From NCBI GenBank assembly GCA_037444685.1, contig JBBILX010000004.1, positions 211,418 to 275,417 on the forward strand: DNA of 64,000 nt. The letters run 5' to 3'. This stretch comes from UBA964 sp037444685. GTDB lineage: Bacteria > Pseudomonadota > Gammaproteobacteria > Steroidobacterales > Steroidobacteraceae. A model generated the notes under the pieces. The model was not told the origin of the DNA, ran no database searches, and saw only the letters and a program-made list of their open reading frames with translations. The stretch's first letter is position 1. Each line of letters begins with the position of its first letter. Positions 25,125 to 33,594 of the stretch are shown here, piece after piece. The position numbers and the translations under genes are program-made.

Positions 25125-25991
25125 TCACTCCACGTTCTGCACCTGCTCGCGCATCTGCTCGATCAGGACCTTCATGTCGACGGCGAGCCGCGTGGTGTCG
25201 AGTTCCTGCGACTTGGAGCCGAGCGTGTTGGCCTCGCGATGCAGCTCCTGCATCAGGAAATCGAGGCGGCGACCGGCGGGTTCGCCGGCAGTCATCACGC
25301 GGCGCGCCTCGGCCACGTGTCCGGCCAGGCGGTCGAGTTCCTCGCTGACGTCGAGCCGCTGCAGGATCAGCGCGACCTCCTGCTCGAAGCGTTCGGCGTC
25401 GACCTGGACGCGCAGGTCGGCGAGCTTCTCGGTGAGTCGGGCACGCGCGCGCTGCTGCAGCTCCGGGGCGCGGCGCTGCAGCTGCGCGACGATGTCCGCA
25501 AGCGCGGCACAGCGCTGCTCGATGAGCTCTCCGAGCCGCTCGCCCTCACGGGCGCGCGCGGCGGCGAGATCGGCGAGCGTGGCGTCGAACAGGCGCCGCG
25601 CGGCGTTGAACAGGCTGTCGCTGTCGACCTGTTCGTCGCGGACGACGCCCGGCCAGGCGAGTACCTCCATGACGTCGATCGTGTGTTGTCCGGGAAGCTG
25701 GCGCGAGATCTCGCGCACGCGCTCGAGCACACGCGCGAGCGCCGCCTCGTCGATCAGCATCTGGTGCGCGCCCGCAGCGGCGGGGCGCAGTTGCAGCGTG
25801 CAGTCGACCTTGCCGCGGCGCAGTTCGCTGCCGAGCCGCTGCCGAAGCTCGGGCTCGAGTGCACGCAGTTCATCGGGCAGTCGGAAGCTGGACTCGAGGT
25901 AGCGGTGATTGACGCTGCGCAGCTCGCAGCTGAGCTGGCCGAACGGCCCGGATTCCTCGCGCCGAGCAAATCCGGTCATGCTGCTGATCAC
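25125..25991 (-). CDS. yicC: YicC/YloC family endoribonuclease-like protein
   Basis: YicC-family proteins act on RNA; members have been described as endoribonucleases involved in small RNA decay. The 288-residue protein begins 'MISSMTGFARREE', the family's conserved N-terminus; the start is a GTG at 25989-25991. The C-terminal 'GRRLDFLMQELHREANTLGSKS' is the most conserved YicC block and carries the putative metal-binding residues. It usually lies next to gmk, but here a plus-strand gene pair separates the two. Confidence 0.95.
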   Translation of the reverse strand: MISSMTGFARREESGPFGQLSCELRSVNHRYLESSFRLPDELRALEPELRQRLGSELRRGKVDCTLQLRPAAAGAHQMLIDEAALARVLERVREISRQLPGQHTIDVMEVLAWPGVVRDEQVDSDSLFNAARRLFDATLADLAAARAREGERLGELIEQRCAALADIVAQLQRRAPELQQRARARLTEKLADLRVQVDAERFEQEVALILQRLDVSEELDRLAGHVAEARRVMTAGEPAGRRLDFLMQELHREANTLGSKSQELDTTRLAVDMKVLIEQMREQVQNVE

Positions 25992-26020
25992 GTGCGACGC
26001 CCCCCGCCCGGACCGGCCGA

Positions 26021-26050
26021 CTGACGCGAGGGCGCTCCGGGTGCTATAAA
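26021..26050 (+). promoter_or_regulatory. Candidate promoter of the PP2C-rph-rdgB-hemW operon
   Basis: CTGACG (26021-26026) and TATAAA (26045-26050) are separated by 18 bases, 31 bases upstream of the start of the phosphatase gene. Confidence 0.45.
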
Positions 26051-26081
26051 GCCCGGCAGTTTAACGAATCGGAATCCGATC

Positions 26082-26837
26082 TTGCGCGTCGAGTACGCAG
26101 AGCTCAGCCTCGTCGGCGGCCGCGAAGACAACCAGGATCGCTGCGCGGCGGCGGTCTCGGAACACGCCGCGCTGCTGGTCGTGATCGACGGCATGGGTGG
26201 ACACGCAGACGGTGCGCTCGCGGCCGAGACCGCGCAGAGGACATTGGTCGAAGCGTTCTGGCACACGCCCCAGCCGCTGCTCGACCCGCTCGGATTCCTG
26301 CATCTCCAGCTCGGCCGGGCCCACGAGGCAGTCGTCGCGCTCGGCGCCAACCTGCCGCTCGAACAGCGGCCACGGGCGACCTGCGCGAGCTGCATCGTGC
26401 AGGGCGACTCGGCGTTCTGGGCGCACATCGGCGACAGCCGCGTCTATCACCTGCGCGGCGGACGCGTCGCCGAGCGCACGCGCGACCACAGTCACGTCGA
26501 ATTCCTGCTCCGTGAAGGCCTGATCAGCGCAGACCAGGCGCAGCAGCACCCGATGCGCAACTACGTCGAGTGCTGCATCGGCGGCGAGTACATGCTGCCG
26601 GAGATGACGCTGACCGCGCGGCGCCGCCTCGAGCCCGACGACGTGCTGCTGGTCTGTTCGGACGGGCTGTGGGGTTCGCTCGAGGACGCGGCGATCGCCG
26701 CGGCCATTCCGGCCCGATCCGGCTCGGGCGCAACACTGCGCGAGGCACTCGCCGCGCTCGGCGCCGCCGCCGTCCAGGCCAATGGCCCGGCGAGCGACAA
26801 CACGACGGCCGTCGCGCTGCGCTGGCTCGGCCCATGA
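26082..26837 (+). CDS. PP2C-family serine/threonine protein phosphatase
   Basis: A 251-residue metal-dependent phosphatase (PPM/PP2C). The expected metal-binding motifs are visible: REDNQDR near the N-terminus, 'VIDGMGGHADG', 'AHIGDSRVYHLRGG' in the middle, 'LVCSDGLWG' and the final 'SDNTTAVALR'. No membrane or regulatory domain is attached. The start is a TTG at 26082 with GGAA eight bases before it. The stop overlaps the rph start (ATGA), so it is translated in step with RNA-processing genes. No partner kinase is present in the window, and its substrate is unknown. Confidence 0.92.
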   Translation: MRVEYAELSLVGGREDNQDRCAAAVSEHAALLVVIDGMGGHADGALAAETAQRTLVEAFWHTPQPLLDPLGFLHLQLGRAHEAVVALGANLPLEQRPRATCASCIVQGDSAFWAHIGDSRVYHLRGGRVAERTRDHSHVEFLLREGLISADQAQQHPMRNYVECCIGGEYMLPEMTLTARRRLEPDDVLLVCSDGLWGSLEDAAIAAAIPARSGSGATLREALAALGAAAVQANGPASDNTTAVALRWLGP

Positions 26838-27556
26838 AACGCGCAAGCGGCCGTGCGCCCGACGAGCTGCGGGCGGTGCGCTTCCACCGCGGCTACACAC
26901 GCCATGCGGAAGGCTCGGTACTGGTCGAGTTCGGCGACACGCGCGTCCTCTGCACGGCCAGCGTCGAGGACGGCGTGCCGGGCTTCCTGCGCGGCAGGGG
27001 GCAAGGATGGGTCACGGCCGAGTACGGCATGCTGCCGCGCTCGACGCACACACGCTCGGCGCGCGAGGCAGCCAAGGGCAAGCAGAGTGGGCGCACTCAG
27101 GAGATCCAGCGGCTGATCGGCCGCAGCCTGCGCGCGATCATCGATCTCGCCGCGCTCGGCGAGCGCACCGTGACGCTCGACTGCGACGTGCTGCAGGCCG
27201 ACGGCGGCACGCGCACGGCATCGATCACCGGCAGCTACGTGGCACTCGTCGATGCCTGCGAGGCACTGGTGCGGCGCGGCGTGCTGGCGGCCTCGCCGCT
27301 GCACGGGCAGGTCGCCGCCGTGTCGGTCGGCATCGTCGGTGGCACGCCCGTGCTCGATCTCGACTACGCCGAGGATTCGCAGGCCGAGACCGACATGAAC
27401 GTCGTCATGAAGGATGGCGGCGCGTTCGTCGAAGTGCAGGGCACGGCAGAAGGACACGCCTTCCGACGTCATGAGCTCGACGCGCTGCTGAATCTCGCGT
27501 CCGGCGGCATCCAGCACCTGTTCGCGCTGCAGCTCGAGGCGCTGCAGTCGGGTTGA
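26834..27556 (+). CDS. rph: Ribonuclease PH
   Basis: A phosphorolytic 3'-5' exoribonuclease that trims tRNA 3' ends. The 240-residue protein has 'VEFGDTRVLCTASVEDGVPGF' split over its first strand pair, 'EIQRLIGRSLRA', 'LDCDVLQADGGTRTASITG' and 'DLDYAEDSQAETDMNVVM', all family hallmarks. Full length and intact, unlike the truncated gene of laboratory E. coli K-12. It is coupled to the phosphatase gene upstream. Confidence 0.97.
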   Translation: MKRASGRAPDELRAVRFHRGYTRHAEGSVLVEFGDTRVLCTASVEDGVPGFLRGRGQGWVTAEYGMLPRSTHTRSAREAAKGKQSGRTQEIQRLIGRSLRAIIDLAALGERTVTLDCDVLQADGGTRTASITGSYVALVDACEALVRRGVLAASPLHGQVAAVSVGIVGGTPVLDLDYAEDSQAETDMNVVMKDGGAFVEVQGTAEGHAFRRHELDALLNLASGGIQHLFALQLEALQSG

Positions 27557-27566
27557 GTCGGGGCGC

Positions 27567-28163
27567 ATGCGCGTCGTCCTCGCCACCGCCAATCGCGGCA
27601 AGCTTGCCGAGTCGCAGCAGCTGCTGGCGCCGGCCGGCGTCGAACTGCTGCCGCAGTCGAAGTTCGGCATCGAGCCGCCCGAGGAAACCGGGACCACCTT
27701 CGAGGCGAATGCGCTGCTCAAGGCGCGCCATGCGGCACGCCTCAGCGGTCTGCCGGCACTCGCCGACGACTCGGGCCTCGAGGTGGATGCGCTCGGCGGC
27801 GCGCCGGGCGTCCACTCGGCGCGCTATGCCGGTGCGCAGGCGGGTGACGCGGCGAACGTCGCGAAGCTGCTCGCGGCACTCGACGGGATTCCAGACGCGC
27901 ATCGCTCGGCCCGCTTCCGCTGCGTGATCGCGCTCGTCCGCGACGCCGACGACCGGGCGCCGCTGATCGCCTCGGGCTGCTGGGAGGGCCGAATCCTCGA
28001 GGCGCCCCGCGGCAGCGGCGGCTTTGGCTACGACCCGGTCTTCCTCGACCTGGCCTCGGGCCGTTCGGCGGCCGAGCTCGCACCGGAGCAGAAGAACGCG
28101 CGCAGCCATCGCGGTCAGGCGCTGCGCGAGCTGCTGCGGCAGCTGCGCGCGGCGGCTGCATGA
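27567..28163 (+). CDS. rdgB: RdgB/HAM1 family non-canonical purine NTP pyrophosphatase
   Basis: Removes dITP and XTP from the nucleotide pool. The 198-residue protein begins 'MRVVLATANRGKLAE', then shows 'ETGTTFEANALLKA', 'ALADDSGLEVDALGG' and 'GFGYDPVFL', which make up the NTP-binding and catalytic site. It lies between rph and hemW, as commonly seen, and its stop overlaps the hemW start (ATGA). Confidence 0.97.
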   Translation: MRVVLATANRGKLAESQQLLAPAGVELLPQSKFGIEPPEETGTTFEANALLKARHAARLSGLPALADDSGLEVDALGGAPGVHSARYAGAQAGDAANVAKLLAALDGIPDAHRSARFRCVIALVRDADDRAPLIASGCWEGRILEAPRGSGGFGYDPVFLDLASGRSAAELAPEQKNARSHRGQALRELLRQLRAAAA

Positions 28164-29395
28164 ACGCGGCCCTCGCCGCGATCGCGAGCCCAGCCGCAAC
28201 AGACGTGCCGCTCGCGCTGTACGTGCACTTCCCATGGTGCATCGCCAAGTGCCCGTACTGCGACTTCAACTCGTTCGCGCTGCGCGGACCGCTGCCCGTC
28301 GCGGACTACCTCGAGGCGCTGCGCCGCGATCTGCGCGCTCAGCTCGAGTGGCTCGCGCGTCGCGGCGCGCCGCAACGGCCCGTCGGCAGCGTCTTCTTTG
28401 GCGGAGGGACGCCGAGCCTGTTCCCGCCCGAGGCGATCGGCGAATGGCTCGCCTGGCTTCGCACCGAGTGCACGCTGACCGCGGATGTCGAGGTCACGCT
28501 CGAGGCGAACCCGGGCACGATCGAACGGGGTCGCTTCGGCGGCTATCGCGATGCCGGCGTCAATCGCGTCTCGCTCGGCGCACAGAGCTTCGGTGCCGCG
28601 CAGCTCGCGGCGCTCGGGCGCATCCATGCCGCCGACGACACGCGGCGCGCGGCCGAGGAGCTGCACGCGGCGGGACTTGCCAACTTCAACATCGATCTGA
28701 TGTACGCCCTGCCGGGCCAGAGCGTCGCGATGGCTCGCGCCGACGTCGCGGCCGCGCTGGCGCTCGCGCCGGCGCACGTCTCGCACTACCAGCTGACGCT
28801 CGAGGCGGGGACGCCGTTCGCAGCGCGGCCGCCCGCGGGGCTGCCCGACGAAGAGACTGCCGAGCGCATGCTCGAGACCTGTCTCGAGCTGCTCGAGGCG
28901 CACGGCTACGCGCGCTACGAAGTGTCGGCCTACGCACGCCCCGGTGCCCGCTGCAGGCACAATCTCACCTACTGGCATTTCGGCGACTACGTGGGTATCG
29001 GTGCCGGCGCGCACGGCAAGCTGAGCTTCGGCTCGTCGACGGCGGAGGTCTGGCGGACGACGCGGCCGCGCGAGCCACGCCGCTACATGGCCGACCCGGT
29101 CTCCCTGGAGCCCGTTGCCGTGCCCCTCGAGCAGCGCCCATTCGAGTTCCTGCTCAATGCCCTGCGGCTGGTCGAGGGCTTCACGATCGCCGACTACGAG
29201 CACGCCACGGGCCTCGGCTGGGCCGCGCAGCAGGCGACGACCGCGGCGCTCGTCGAGCGCGGGCTGCTCAGCGAGGCGAACGGGCGGGTCCGCGCGACGC
29301 TTTGGGGCCTGAGGTTCCTCAATGACGTGCTGCTCGAGTACTTGCCCGACCGCGTCAACGGCGTCCCGAGTTCGCCATTGCAGACAGTGACTTAG
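28160..29395 (+). CDS. hemW: Radical SAM family heme chaperone HemW
   Basis: A 411-residue radical SAM protein related to coproporphyrinogen III dehydrogenase. The cluster motif CIAKCPYC is in 'HFPWCIAKCPYCDFNS', and the SAM-binding 'GGGTPSLF' follows. The cysteine right after the motif in true HemN enzymes is absent here (CDFNS), which supports HemW, a heme-transfer protein, rather than a HemN enzyme. It is the last gene of the operon. Confidence 0.93.
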   Translation: MNAALAAIASPAATDVPLALYVHFPWCIAKCPYCDFNSFALRGPLPVADYLEALRRDLRAQLEWLARRGAPQRPVGSVFFGGGTPSLFPPEAIGEWLAWLRTECTLTADVEVTLEANPGTIERGRFGGYRDAGVNRVSLGAQSFGAAQLAALGRIHAADDTRRAAEELHAAGLANFNIDLMYALPGQSVAMARADVAAALALAPAHVSHYQLTLEAGTPFAARPPAGLPDEETAERMLETCLELLEAHGYARYEVSAYARPGARCRHNLTYWHFGDYVGIGAGAHGKLSFGSSTAEVWRTTRPREPRRYMADPVSLEPVAVPLEQRPFEFLLNALRLVEGFTIADYEHATGLGWAAQQATTAALVERGLLSEANGRVRATLWGLRFLNDVLLEYLPDRVNGVPSSPLQTVT

Positions 29396-29667
29396 ACGAT
29401 TTCGGGCCGCGGCAGCGTAAAGTATGCACAGCAGCTCCGGTCTCGGCCGACAATGAACCCGTTACGGATCTAATCGCCGGCGGCGCACGATATTGATCTT
29501 ATAACTCTATGATTTTAATAATAAAAACTACATGGCGAAAATTTGACCAACCACGCAATTTGACGCTAAATCCGCGAAAAACGATCCCCGCCCATCCAAA
29601 GCTCCACAGAGATATGCACAGTTTTTGTGGATAAGGTAGCCGAGGACCCCGGACGGCCCCGCGGCGC
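29396..29667. other. AT-rich intergenic region with DnaA-box-like sites
   Basis: This interval has no credible gene. About 29485-29580 is strikingly AT-rich for this genome (for example TTTTAATAATAAAA near 29513). DnaA-box-like nonamers are GTATGCACA (29422-29430), ATATGCACA (29612-29620), a weak AGCTCCACA (29600-29608) and, on the minus strand, a perfect TTATCCACA (29634-29626). Three of these fall within 35 bp. The arrangement resembles an origin or a DnaA-binding regulatory cluster; neither can be proven here. Confidence 0.5.
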
Positions 29668-29696
29668 TTGTGCGCGGCCGCGGACGCCGTTATGCT
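29668..29696 (+). promoter_or_regulatory. Candidate promoter of rpmE
   Basis: TTGTGC (29668-29673) and TATGCT (29691-29696) are spaced by 17 bases, 49 bases upstream of the rpmE ATG. Confidence 0.4.
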
Positions 29697-29745
29697 GCGC
29701 GCCCTTTTTCCGGCCGGCAGCCCCCAGCGCGGCAGAGAACCTGTC

Positions 29746-29958
29746 ATGAAAGACGCGATCCATCCCGAGTACAAGACGATCACCGTCACCTGCAGCTGCG
29801 GCAACTCCTTCCAGACCCGTTCGACGCTCGGCCATGACCTGCACGTCGAGGTCTGCTCGAACTGCCATCCGTTCTACACGGGCAAGCAGAAGATCGTCGA
29901 CACGGCCGGCCGCGTGGACAAGTTCCGCAAGAAGTACGCAACCGCCGCCGCGCGCTGA
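29746..29958 (+). CDS. rpmE: Ribosomal protein L31 (zinc-binding type)
   Basis: A 70-residue 50S subunit protein beginning 'MKDAIHPEYKTITVTCSCGN'. The zinc ligands CxC (CSCG) and CxxC (CSNCHPFYTG) are intact, marking the zinc-containing form that some bacteria replace under zinc starvation; the alternative paralogue is not in the window. It is flanked by its own promoter and a terminator. Confidence 0.97.
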   Translation: MKDAIHPEYKTITVTCSCGNSFQTRSTLGHDLHVEVCSNCHPFYTGKQKIVDTAGRVDKFRKKYATAAAR

Positions 29959-29987
29959 CGCCACGCGCGTCCCCGGTGCCGCAGCGG

Positions 29988-30015
29988 AGGGCGCCTGTGG
30001 GCGCCTTCCTGCTTT
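29988..30015 (+). terminator. Terminator downstream of rpmE
   Basis: AGGGCGCC-TGTG-GGCGCCTT forms an eight-base stem with one G-T pair, followed by CCTGCTTT, 30 bases after the rpmE stop. Confidence 0.6.
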
Positions 30016-30146
30016 AGGGGGCGCGTGCGGCGTCTGAGCGACCTTGCGTCCGGGCGGCTGGAACTTCCATCGCCCGCGGCTCATCCTAGGTCTCGGAAGG
30101 ACTGACCTCTCGCGAGGCCCAAAAGGGCGGGTTCAGGATCGGATCG

Positions 30147-31652
30147 ATGTCGCGCAAACTGCTGCTTGCCGTTCTCATCGGTGCCACGCTCTTGCCGGCG
30201 GCCGTGGCGCAGGGTCCGGCGAACGGATCGTCCGGCTCGCCCGCTGCCTCTCCGGCCTCGAATGCCGGCGGGATACCGAAGTCGCTGCGGCGCGAGGCGG
30301 AGAGCGGCCGACGGGCCTACGAACAGATCATCCGTGCCTACGGCGTCTACGACGATCAGGCCATCCAGGACTACGTCGCCGAGGTTGGGCAGCGGGTCGC
30401 GCGCCAGAGCGATCTGCCGGATGCCGAATTCAAGTTCGTGGTGCTCGACGACGAGTCCATCAACGCGTTCACGACCGGCTGCTGCTACGTCTACGTCCAC
30501 CGCGGGCTGCTGACCTACCTCAACTCCGAGGCCGAACTCGCGTCCGTGCTCGGGCACGAAGTCGCACACGTGACCGCGCGCCACCCTTCCAAGCGCATGC
30601 GGCGCGGCATCGGCGCCTCCATCCTCGCGACCGCGGCTGCCGTGATGACCGGCTCCGGCGCCGTTGCCGACCTTGCCAACATCGGCGCGACGGCCTGGCT
30701 GCAGGGCTACGGCCGCGAGAACGAGCTCGAGGCCGATCGCCTCGGTCTGCAGTACGCCACCAAGGCCGGCTACCGCCCCGAATCGATGGGCGAGGTCTTC
30801 GAGATGTTCAGGCGTGGCGAGCGCTTCGAGCTCGATCGCGCGCGTGCCGAGGGCCGGCAGCCGCGCATCTATCACGGTCTGTTCTCCTCGCACCCGACCC
30901 CGGATGCGCGCGCCGTCCAGGCGGCCAAGGGCGCGGCGAAGATCGACGGCGAGCCACCGGGCGGCTGGATCGAGAATCGCGAGACCTACCTGAAGCGGCT
31001 CGACGGCATGGTGTACGGCACCAGCCGTGCCCAGGGCGTCATGCGCGACAACCGTTTCTACCATGCGGAACTCGGCATCACGATGGCGTTCCCGCGTGGC
31101 TGGACCGTCGAGAACCAGCGTGACGCACTCTGGGCCTACACGCCGAACCGCGACACGATCATGCGCGTCACGGTCGGCACGCCGAGACCGGGGCAGAGCC
31201 CGCGGGAATTTCTGCTGAGTCAGGTGCCAGGCGCCACGTTCGTCGGTGGCGAAGCCTTCAGCTCGAACGGCATGGACGGCTATGCCGCCCGCACGACCAC
31301 CGGTTCGCCCCTCGATCGTGGCGCCGGCCCCGTGCGCTGGGTCACGCTCTATCGCGGCAACCAGGCCTACATCATCGCCGGCGCGAGCCGCTCGTCGACG
31401 CGTGCCGTGCCCGAAGCCGATGGACTGTTCCTGTCGGTTGCCCAGACACTTCGTGCGCTCAAGCCCTCGGAGTTCCCGCTCGCCGAGCCGTTCCGCCTTC
31501 GCATCAAGGAGGCGACCGCCTCGACGCGGCTCGAGGACTACGCAGCCAATGTGCCGGTGGAGCGCTACCAGCGCGAAGAGCTGCTGCTGCTCAACGGGCT
31601 CTACCCCGATCGGCGCCTGACTCCGGGCCAGCTCTACAAGGTCGTCGAGTAG
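30147..31652 (+). CDS. Exported M48 family metalloprotease (BepA/LoiP-like)
   Basis: A 501-residue protein with a signal peptide ending near 'AVAQGPA'. The zinc site HEVAH lies around residues 137-141 and the third ligand is in 'ENELEADRLG', as in periplasmic M48 proteases that take part in outer-membrane protein quality control. The C-terminal part, about residues 300-500, is a further domain ending in a 'GLYPDRRLTPGQLYKVVE' stretch, which resembles the last segment of related M48 proteins rather than a TPR. Monocistronic, between rpmE and gltA. Confidence 0.93.
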   Translation: MSRKLLLAVLIGATLLPAAVAQGPANGSSGSPAASPASNAGGIPKSLRREAESGRRAYEQIIRAYGVYDDQAIQDYVAEVGQRVARQSDLPDAEFKFVVLDDESINAFTTGCCYVYVHRGLLTYLNSEAELASVLGHEVAHVTARHPSKRMRRGIGASILATAAAVMTGSGAVADLANIGATAWLQGYGRENELEADRLGLQYATKAGYRPESMGEVFEMFRRGERFELDRARAEGRQPRIYHGLFSSHPTPDARAVQAAKGAAKIDGEPPGGWIENRETYLKRLDGMVYGTSRAQGVMRDNRFYHAELGITMAFPRGWTVENQRDALWAYTPNRDTIMRVTVGTPRPGQSPREFLLSQVPGATFVGGEAFSSNGMDGYAARTTTGSPLDRGAGPVRWVTLYRGNQAYIIAGASRSSTRAVPEADGLFLSVAQTLRALKPSEFPLAEPFRLRIKEATASTRLEDYAANVPVERYQREELLLLNGLYPDRRLTPGQLYKVVE

Positions 31653-31824
31653 TCCGGCGCCGCGAACCGCCGTGCCTCCCGCATGGCCGCGTCGCTGCAC
31701 GGCGGACAACGCCGCAACTCAGGCGGCTTGGATGGCCTCCGGAGAGGCCGCAGTCGCGTCCGCAAGCTTGATTCCGCAGGGCCGCCGTGTCACCTTTCCG
31801 CGGTTTCGGCAGAAGACGACGCTC

Positions 31825-33123
31825 ATGGCCAACAAGACGCTCGACATCTCGAATGCCCAATCCGGCAAGAAGTCCTCGCTCCCGCTGCGCTCCGGTACTC
31901 TCGGCCCTGACGTCGTCGACATCGGTTCGCTCGCCAAGGATCACGGGCTGTTCACCTTCGATCCCGGCTTCATGGTCACGGCGAGCACGGAGAGCAGGAT
32001 CACTTTCATCGACGGCGATGCCGGCGTGCTGCTCTACCGCGGCTACCCGATCGAGCAGCTCGCACAGCACAGCTCCTTCATCGAGGTCGCCTATCTGCTG
32101 ATCAACGGCGAGCTGCCGAACGCCACGCAGCTCGCCGAGTTCCGCACGAGCATCCAGCGGCACACGATGATCAACGAATCGCTGCTGCGGATGTACAACG
32201 GCTTCCACTATGACGCGCATCCGATGGCCATCGTCTCGGCGATCGTCGCGTCGATGTCCGCGTTCTATCACGACAGCATGGACATCTATAACCCGCGGCA
32301 CCGCGAGATCTTTGCGCACCGGATCATCGCCAAGATCCCGACGATCGCGGCCGCGGCGTACAAGCACTCCGTGGGGCAGCCGTTCGTCTACCCGCGCAAC
32401 GACCTCGACTACTGCAGCAACCTGCTGCACATGTACTACTCGGTACCCTGCGAGCCATACCACGTCGATCCGCTCGCGGCCGAGGCACTCGACCTGCTGC
32501 TGATCCTGCATGCGGACCACGAGCAGAACGCGAGCACCTCGACGGTGCGCCTCGCGGGTTCGACCGGCTGCAATCCTTACTCGGCGATCTCGGCGGGCGT
32601 CTCGGCGCTCTGGGGCCCGGCGCACGGCGGCGCCAACGAGGCCGTGCTCGAGATGCTCGAGGAGATCGGCACGGTTGACAACATCCCGAAGTTCCTCGCG
32701 CAGGTGAAGGACAAGTCCAGCAACGTGCGCCTGATGGGTTTCGGCCACCGCGTCTACAAGAACTTCGATCCGCGCGCGAAGATCATCCGCGAGATGTGCC
32801 ACAGGGTCCTCGCGAAGATGGGCCGCTCCGACAACCCTATGCTCGAGCTCGCGCAGCGCCTCGAGGAGATCGCGCTCAAGGACGAATACTTCGTCTCGCG
32901 CAAGCTCTACCCCAACGTCGACTTCTATTCGGGCATCATCTACAGCGCGCTCGGCATCCCGCGCTCGATGTTCACGGTGATGTTCGCGATTGCGCGCACC
33001 GCGGGCTGGGTCGCACACTGGCAGGAGATGATCTCCGATCCGGGCATGAAGATCGGCCGGCCGCGCCAGCTCTACACCGGCCCGACGCAGCGCGACTACG
33101 TCCCGCTCGAGAAGCGCGCCTGA
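31825..33123 (+). CDS. gltA: Citrate synthase (type II)
   Basis: Condenses oxaloacetate and acetyl-CoA, the entry step of the citric acid cycle. The 432-residue protein carries the active-site segments 'WGPAHGGANEAV' (His), 'MGFGHRVYKNFDPRA' (His) and 'ARTAGWVAHWQEM', plus the long N-terminus typical of the NADH-sensitive hexameric enzymes of Gram-negative bacteria. I use ATG 31825; longer upstream frames have no family similarity. The 170 bases upstream contain a perfect hairpin (GGCCTC-CGGA-GAGGCC, 31734-31749) but no obvious promoter. Confidence 0.97.
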   Translation: MANKTLDISNAQSGKKSSLPLRSGTLGPDVVDIGSLAKDHGLFTFDPGFMVTASTESRITFIDGDAGVLLYRGYPIEQLAQHSSFIEVAYLLINGELPNATQLAEFRTSIQRHTMINESLLRMYNGFHYDAHPMAIVSAIVASMSAFYHDSMDIYNPRHREIFAHRIIAKIPTIAAAAYKHSVGQPFVYPRNDLDYCSNLLHMYYSVPCEPYHVDPLAAEALDLLLILHADHEQNASTSTVRLAGSTGCNPYSAISAGVSALWGPAHGGANEAVLEMLEEIGTVDNIPKFLAQVKDKSSNVRLMGFGHRVYKNFDPRAKIIREMCHRVLAKMGRSDNPMLELAQRLEEIALKDEYFVSRKLYPNVDFYSGIIYSALGIPRSMFTVMFAIARTAGWVAHWQEMISDPGMKIGRPRQLYTGPTQRDYVPLEKRA

Positions 33124-33267
33124 GCCGAAGCCATCGGGTGGGCCCGGCTCCCGCCCCGGCTCCCGCCGTGCCTGCACGGTTCCGTGGCGCCGTTCACGGA
33201 CGCCGACCTGCGGTTCATGGCAGCGTGGAATCCGGTTTCAGGCCCATTATGTCTGCAGGACGCTCGG

Positions 33268-33594
33268 ATGTCGGCTGGCCGTTCGGGACGAGCACGCACC
33301 GATGAACGCGGCAACTCCGTCTGGGAGTTCATCGACGAACACGGCTGCGAGTCGACAGTGCGAACGGAGCGCGTGCTTGCGCTGGGCGACGGACTGACCG
33401 TCGCGCAGACCGGCATGTTTGCCTCGCCCGCGCAGCCTGCGTCCCGCCCGGCGCCGGCGGTCGAGCCACCCGCGCCGCGCACGCGCCGGCCGCTCTCGCG
33501 TCAGGAGCTGCAGAAGCTCAGCGACGAGATCGTGCGGCAGCGCAAGCTTCGCGAGGCGGCCCAGGGCGGCGGCTCGAATAAGAGCCACGGCTAG
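33268..33594 (+). CDS. Small hypothetical protein
   Basis: A 108-residue polar protein from the ATG at 33268. It has 'RTDERGNSVWEFIDEHG' near the N-terminus, a proline-rich middle and a charged C-terminal helix ('LSRQELQKLSDEIVRQRKLRE'). The 'DERGNxVWE' segment resembles small uncharacterised proteins of related bacteria. An in-frame start at 33184 would add 28 residues. Its stop TAG shares the four bases CTAG with the stop of the convergent VOC gene. Function unknown. Confidence 0.6.
   Translation: MSAGRSGRARTDERGNSVWEFIDEHGCESTVRTERVLALGDGLTVAQTGMFASPAQPASRPAPAVEPPAPRTRRPLSRQELQKLSDEIVRQRKLREAAQGGGSNKSHG

Noticed and set aside
29499..29804. 101-codon minus-strand frame over the AT-rich region and rpmE
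   Set aside because: It overlaps the real rpmE gene, and its hydrophobic end comes only from the AT-rich sequence.
33143..33166. 12-bp tandem repeat CCCGGCTCCCGC downstream of gltA
   Set aside because: Only two copies in a GC-rich noncoding stretch; no functional sign and no repeat elsewhere.
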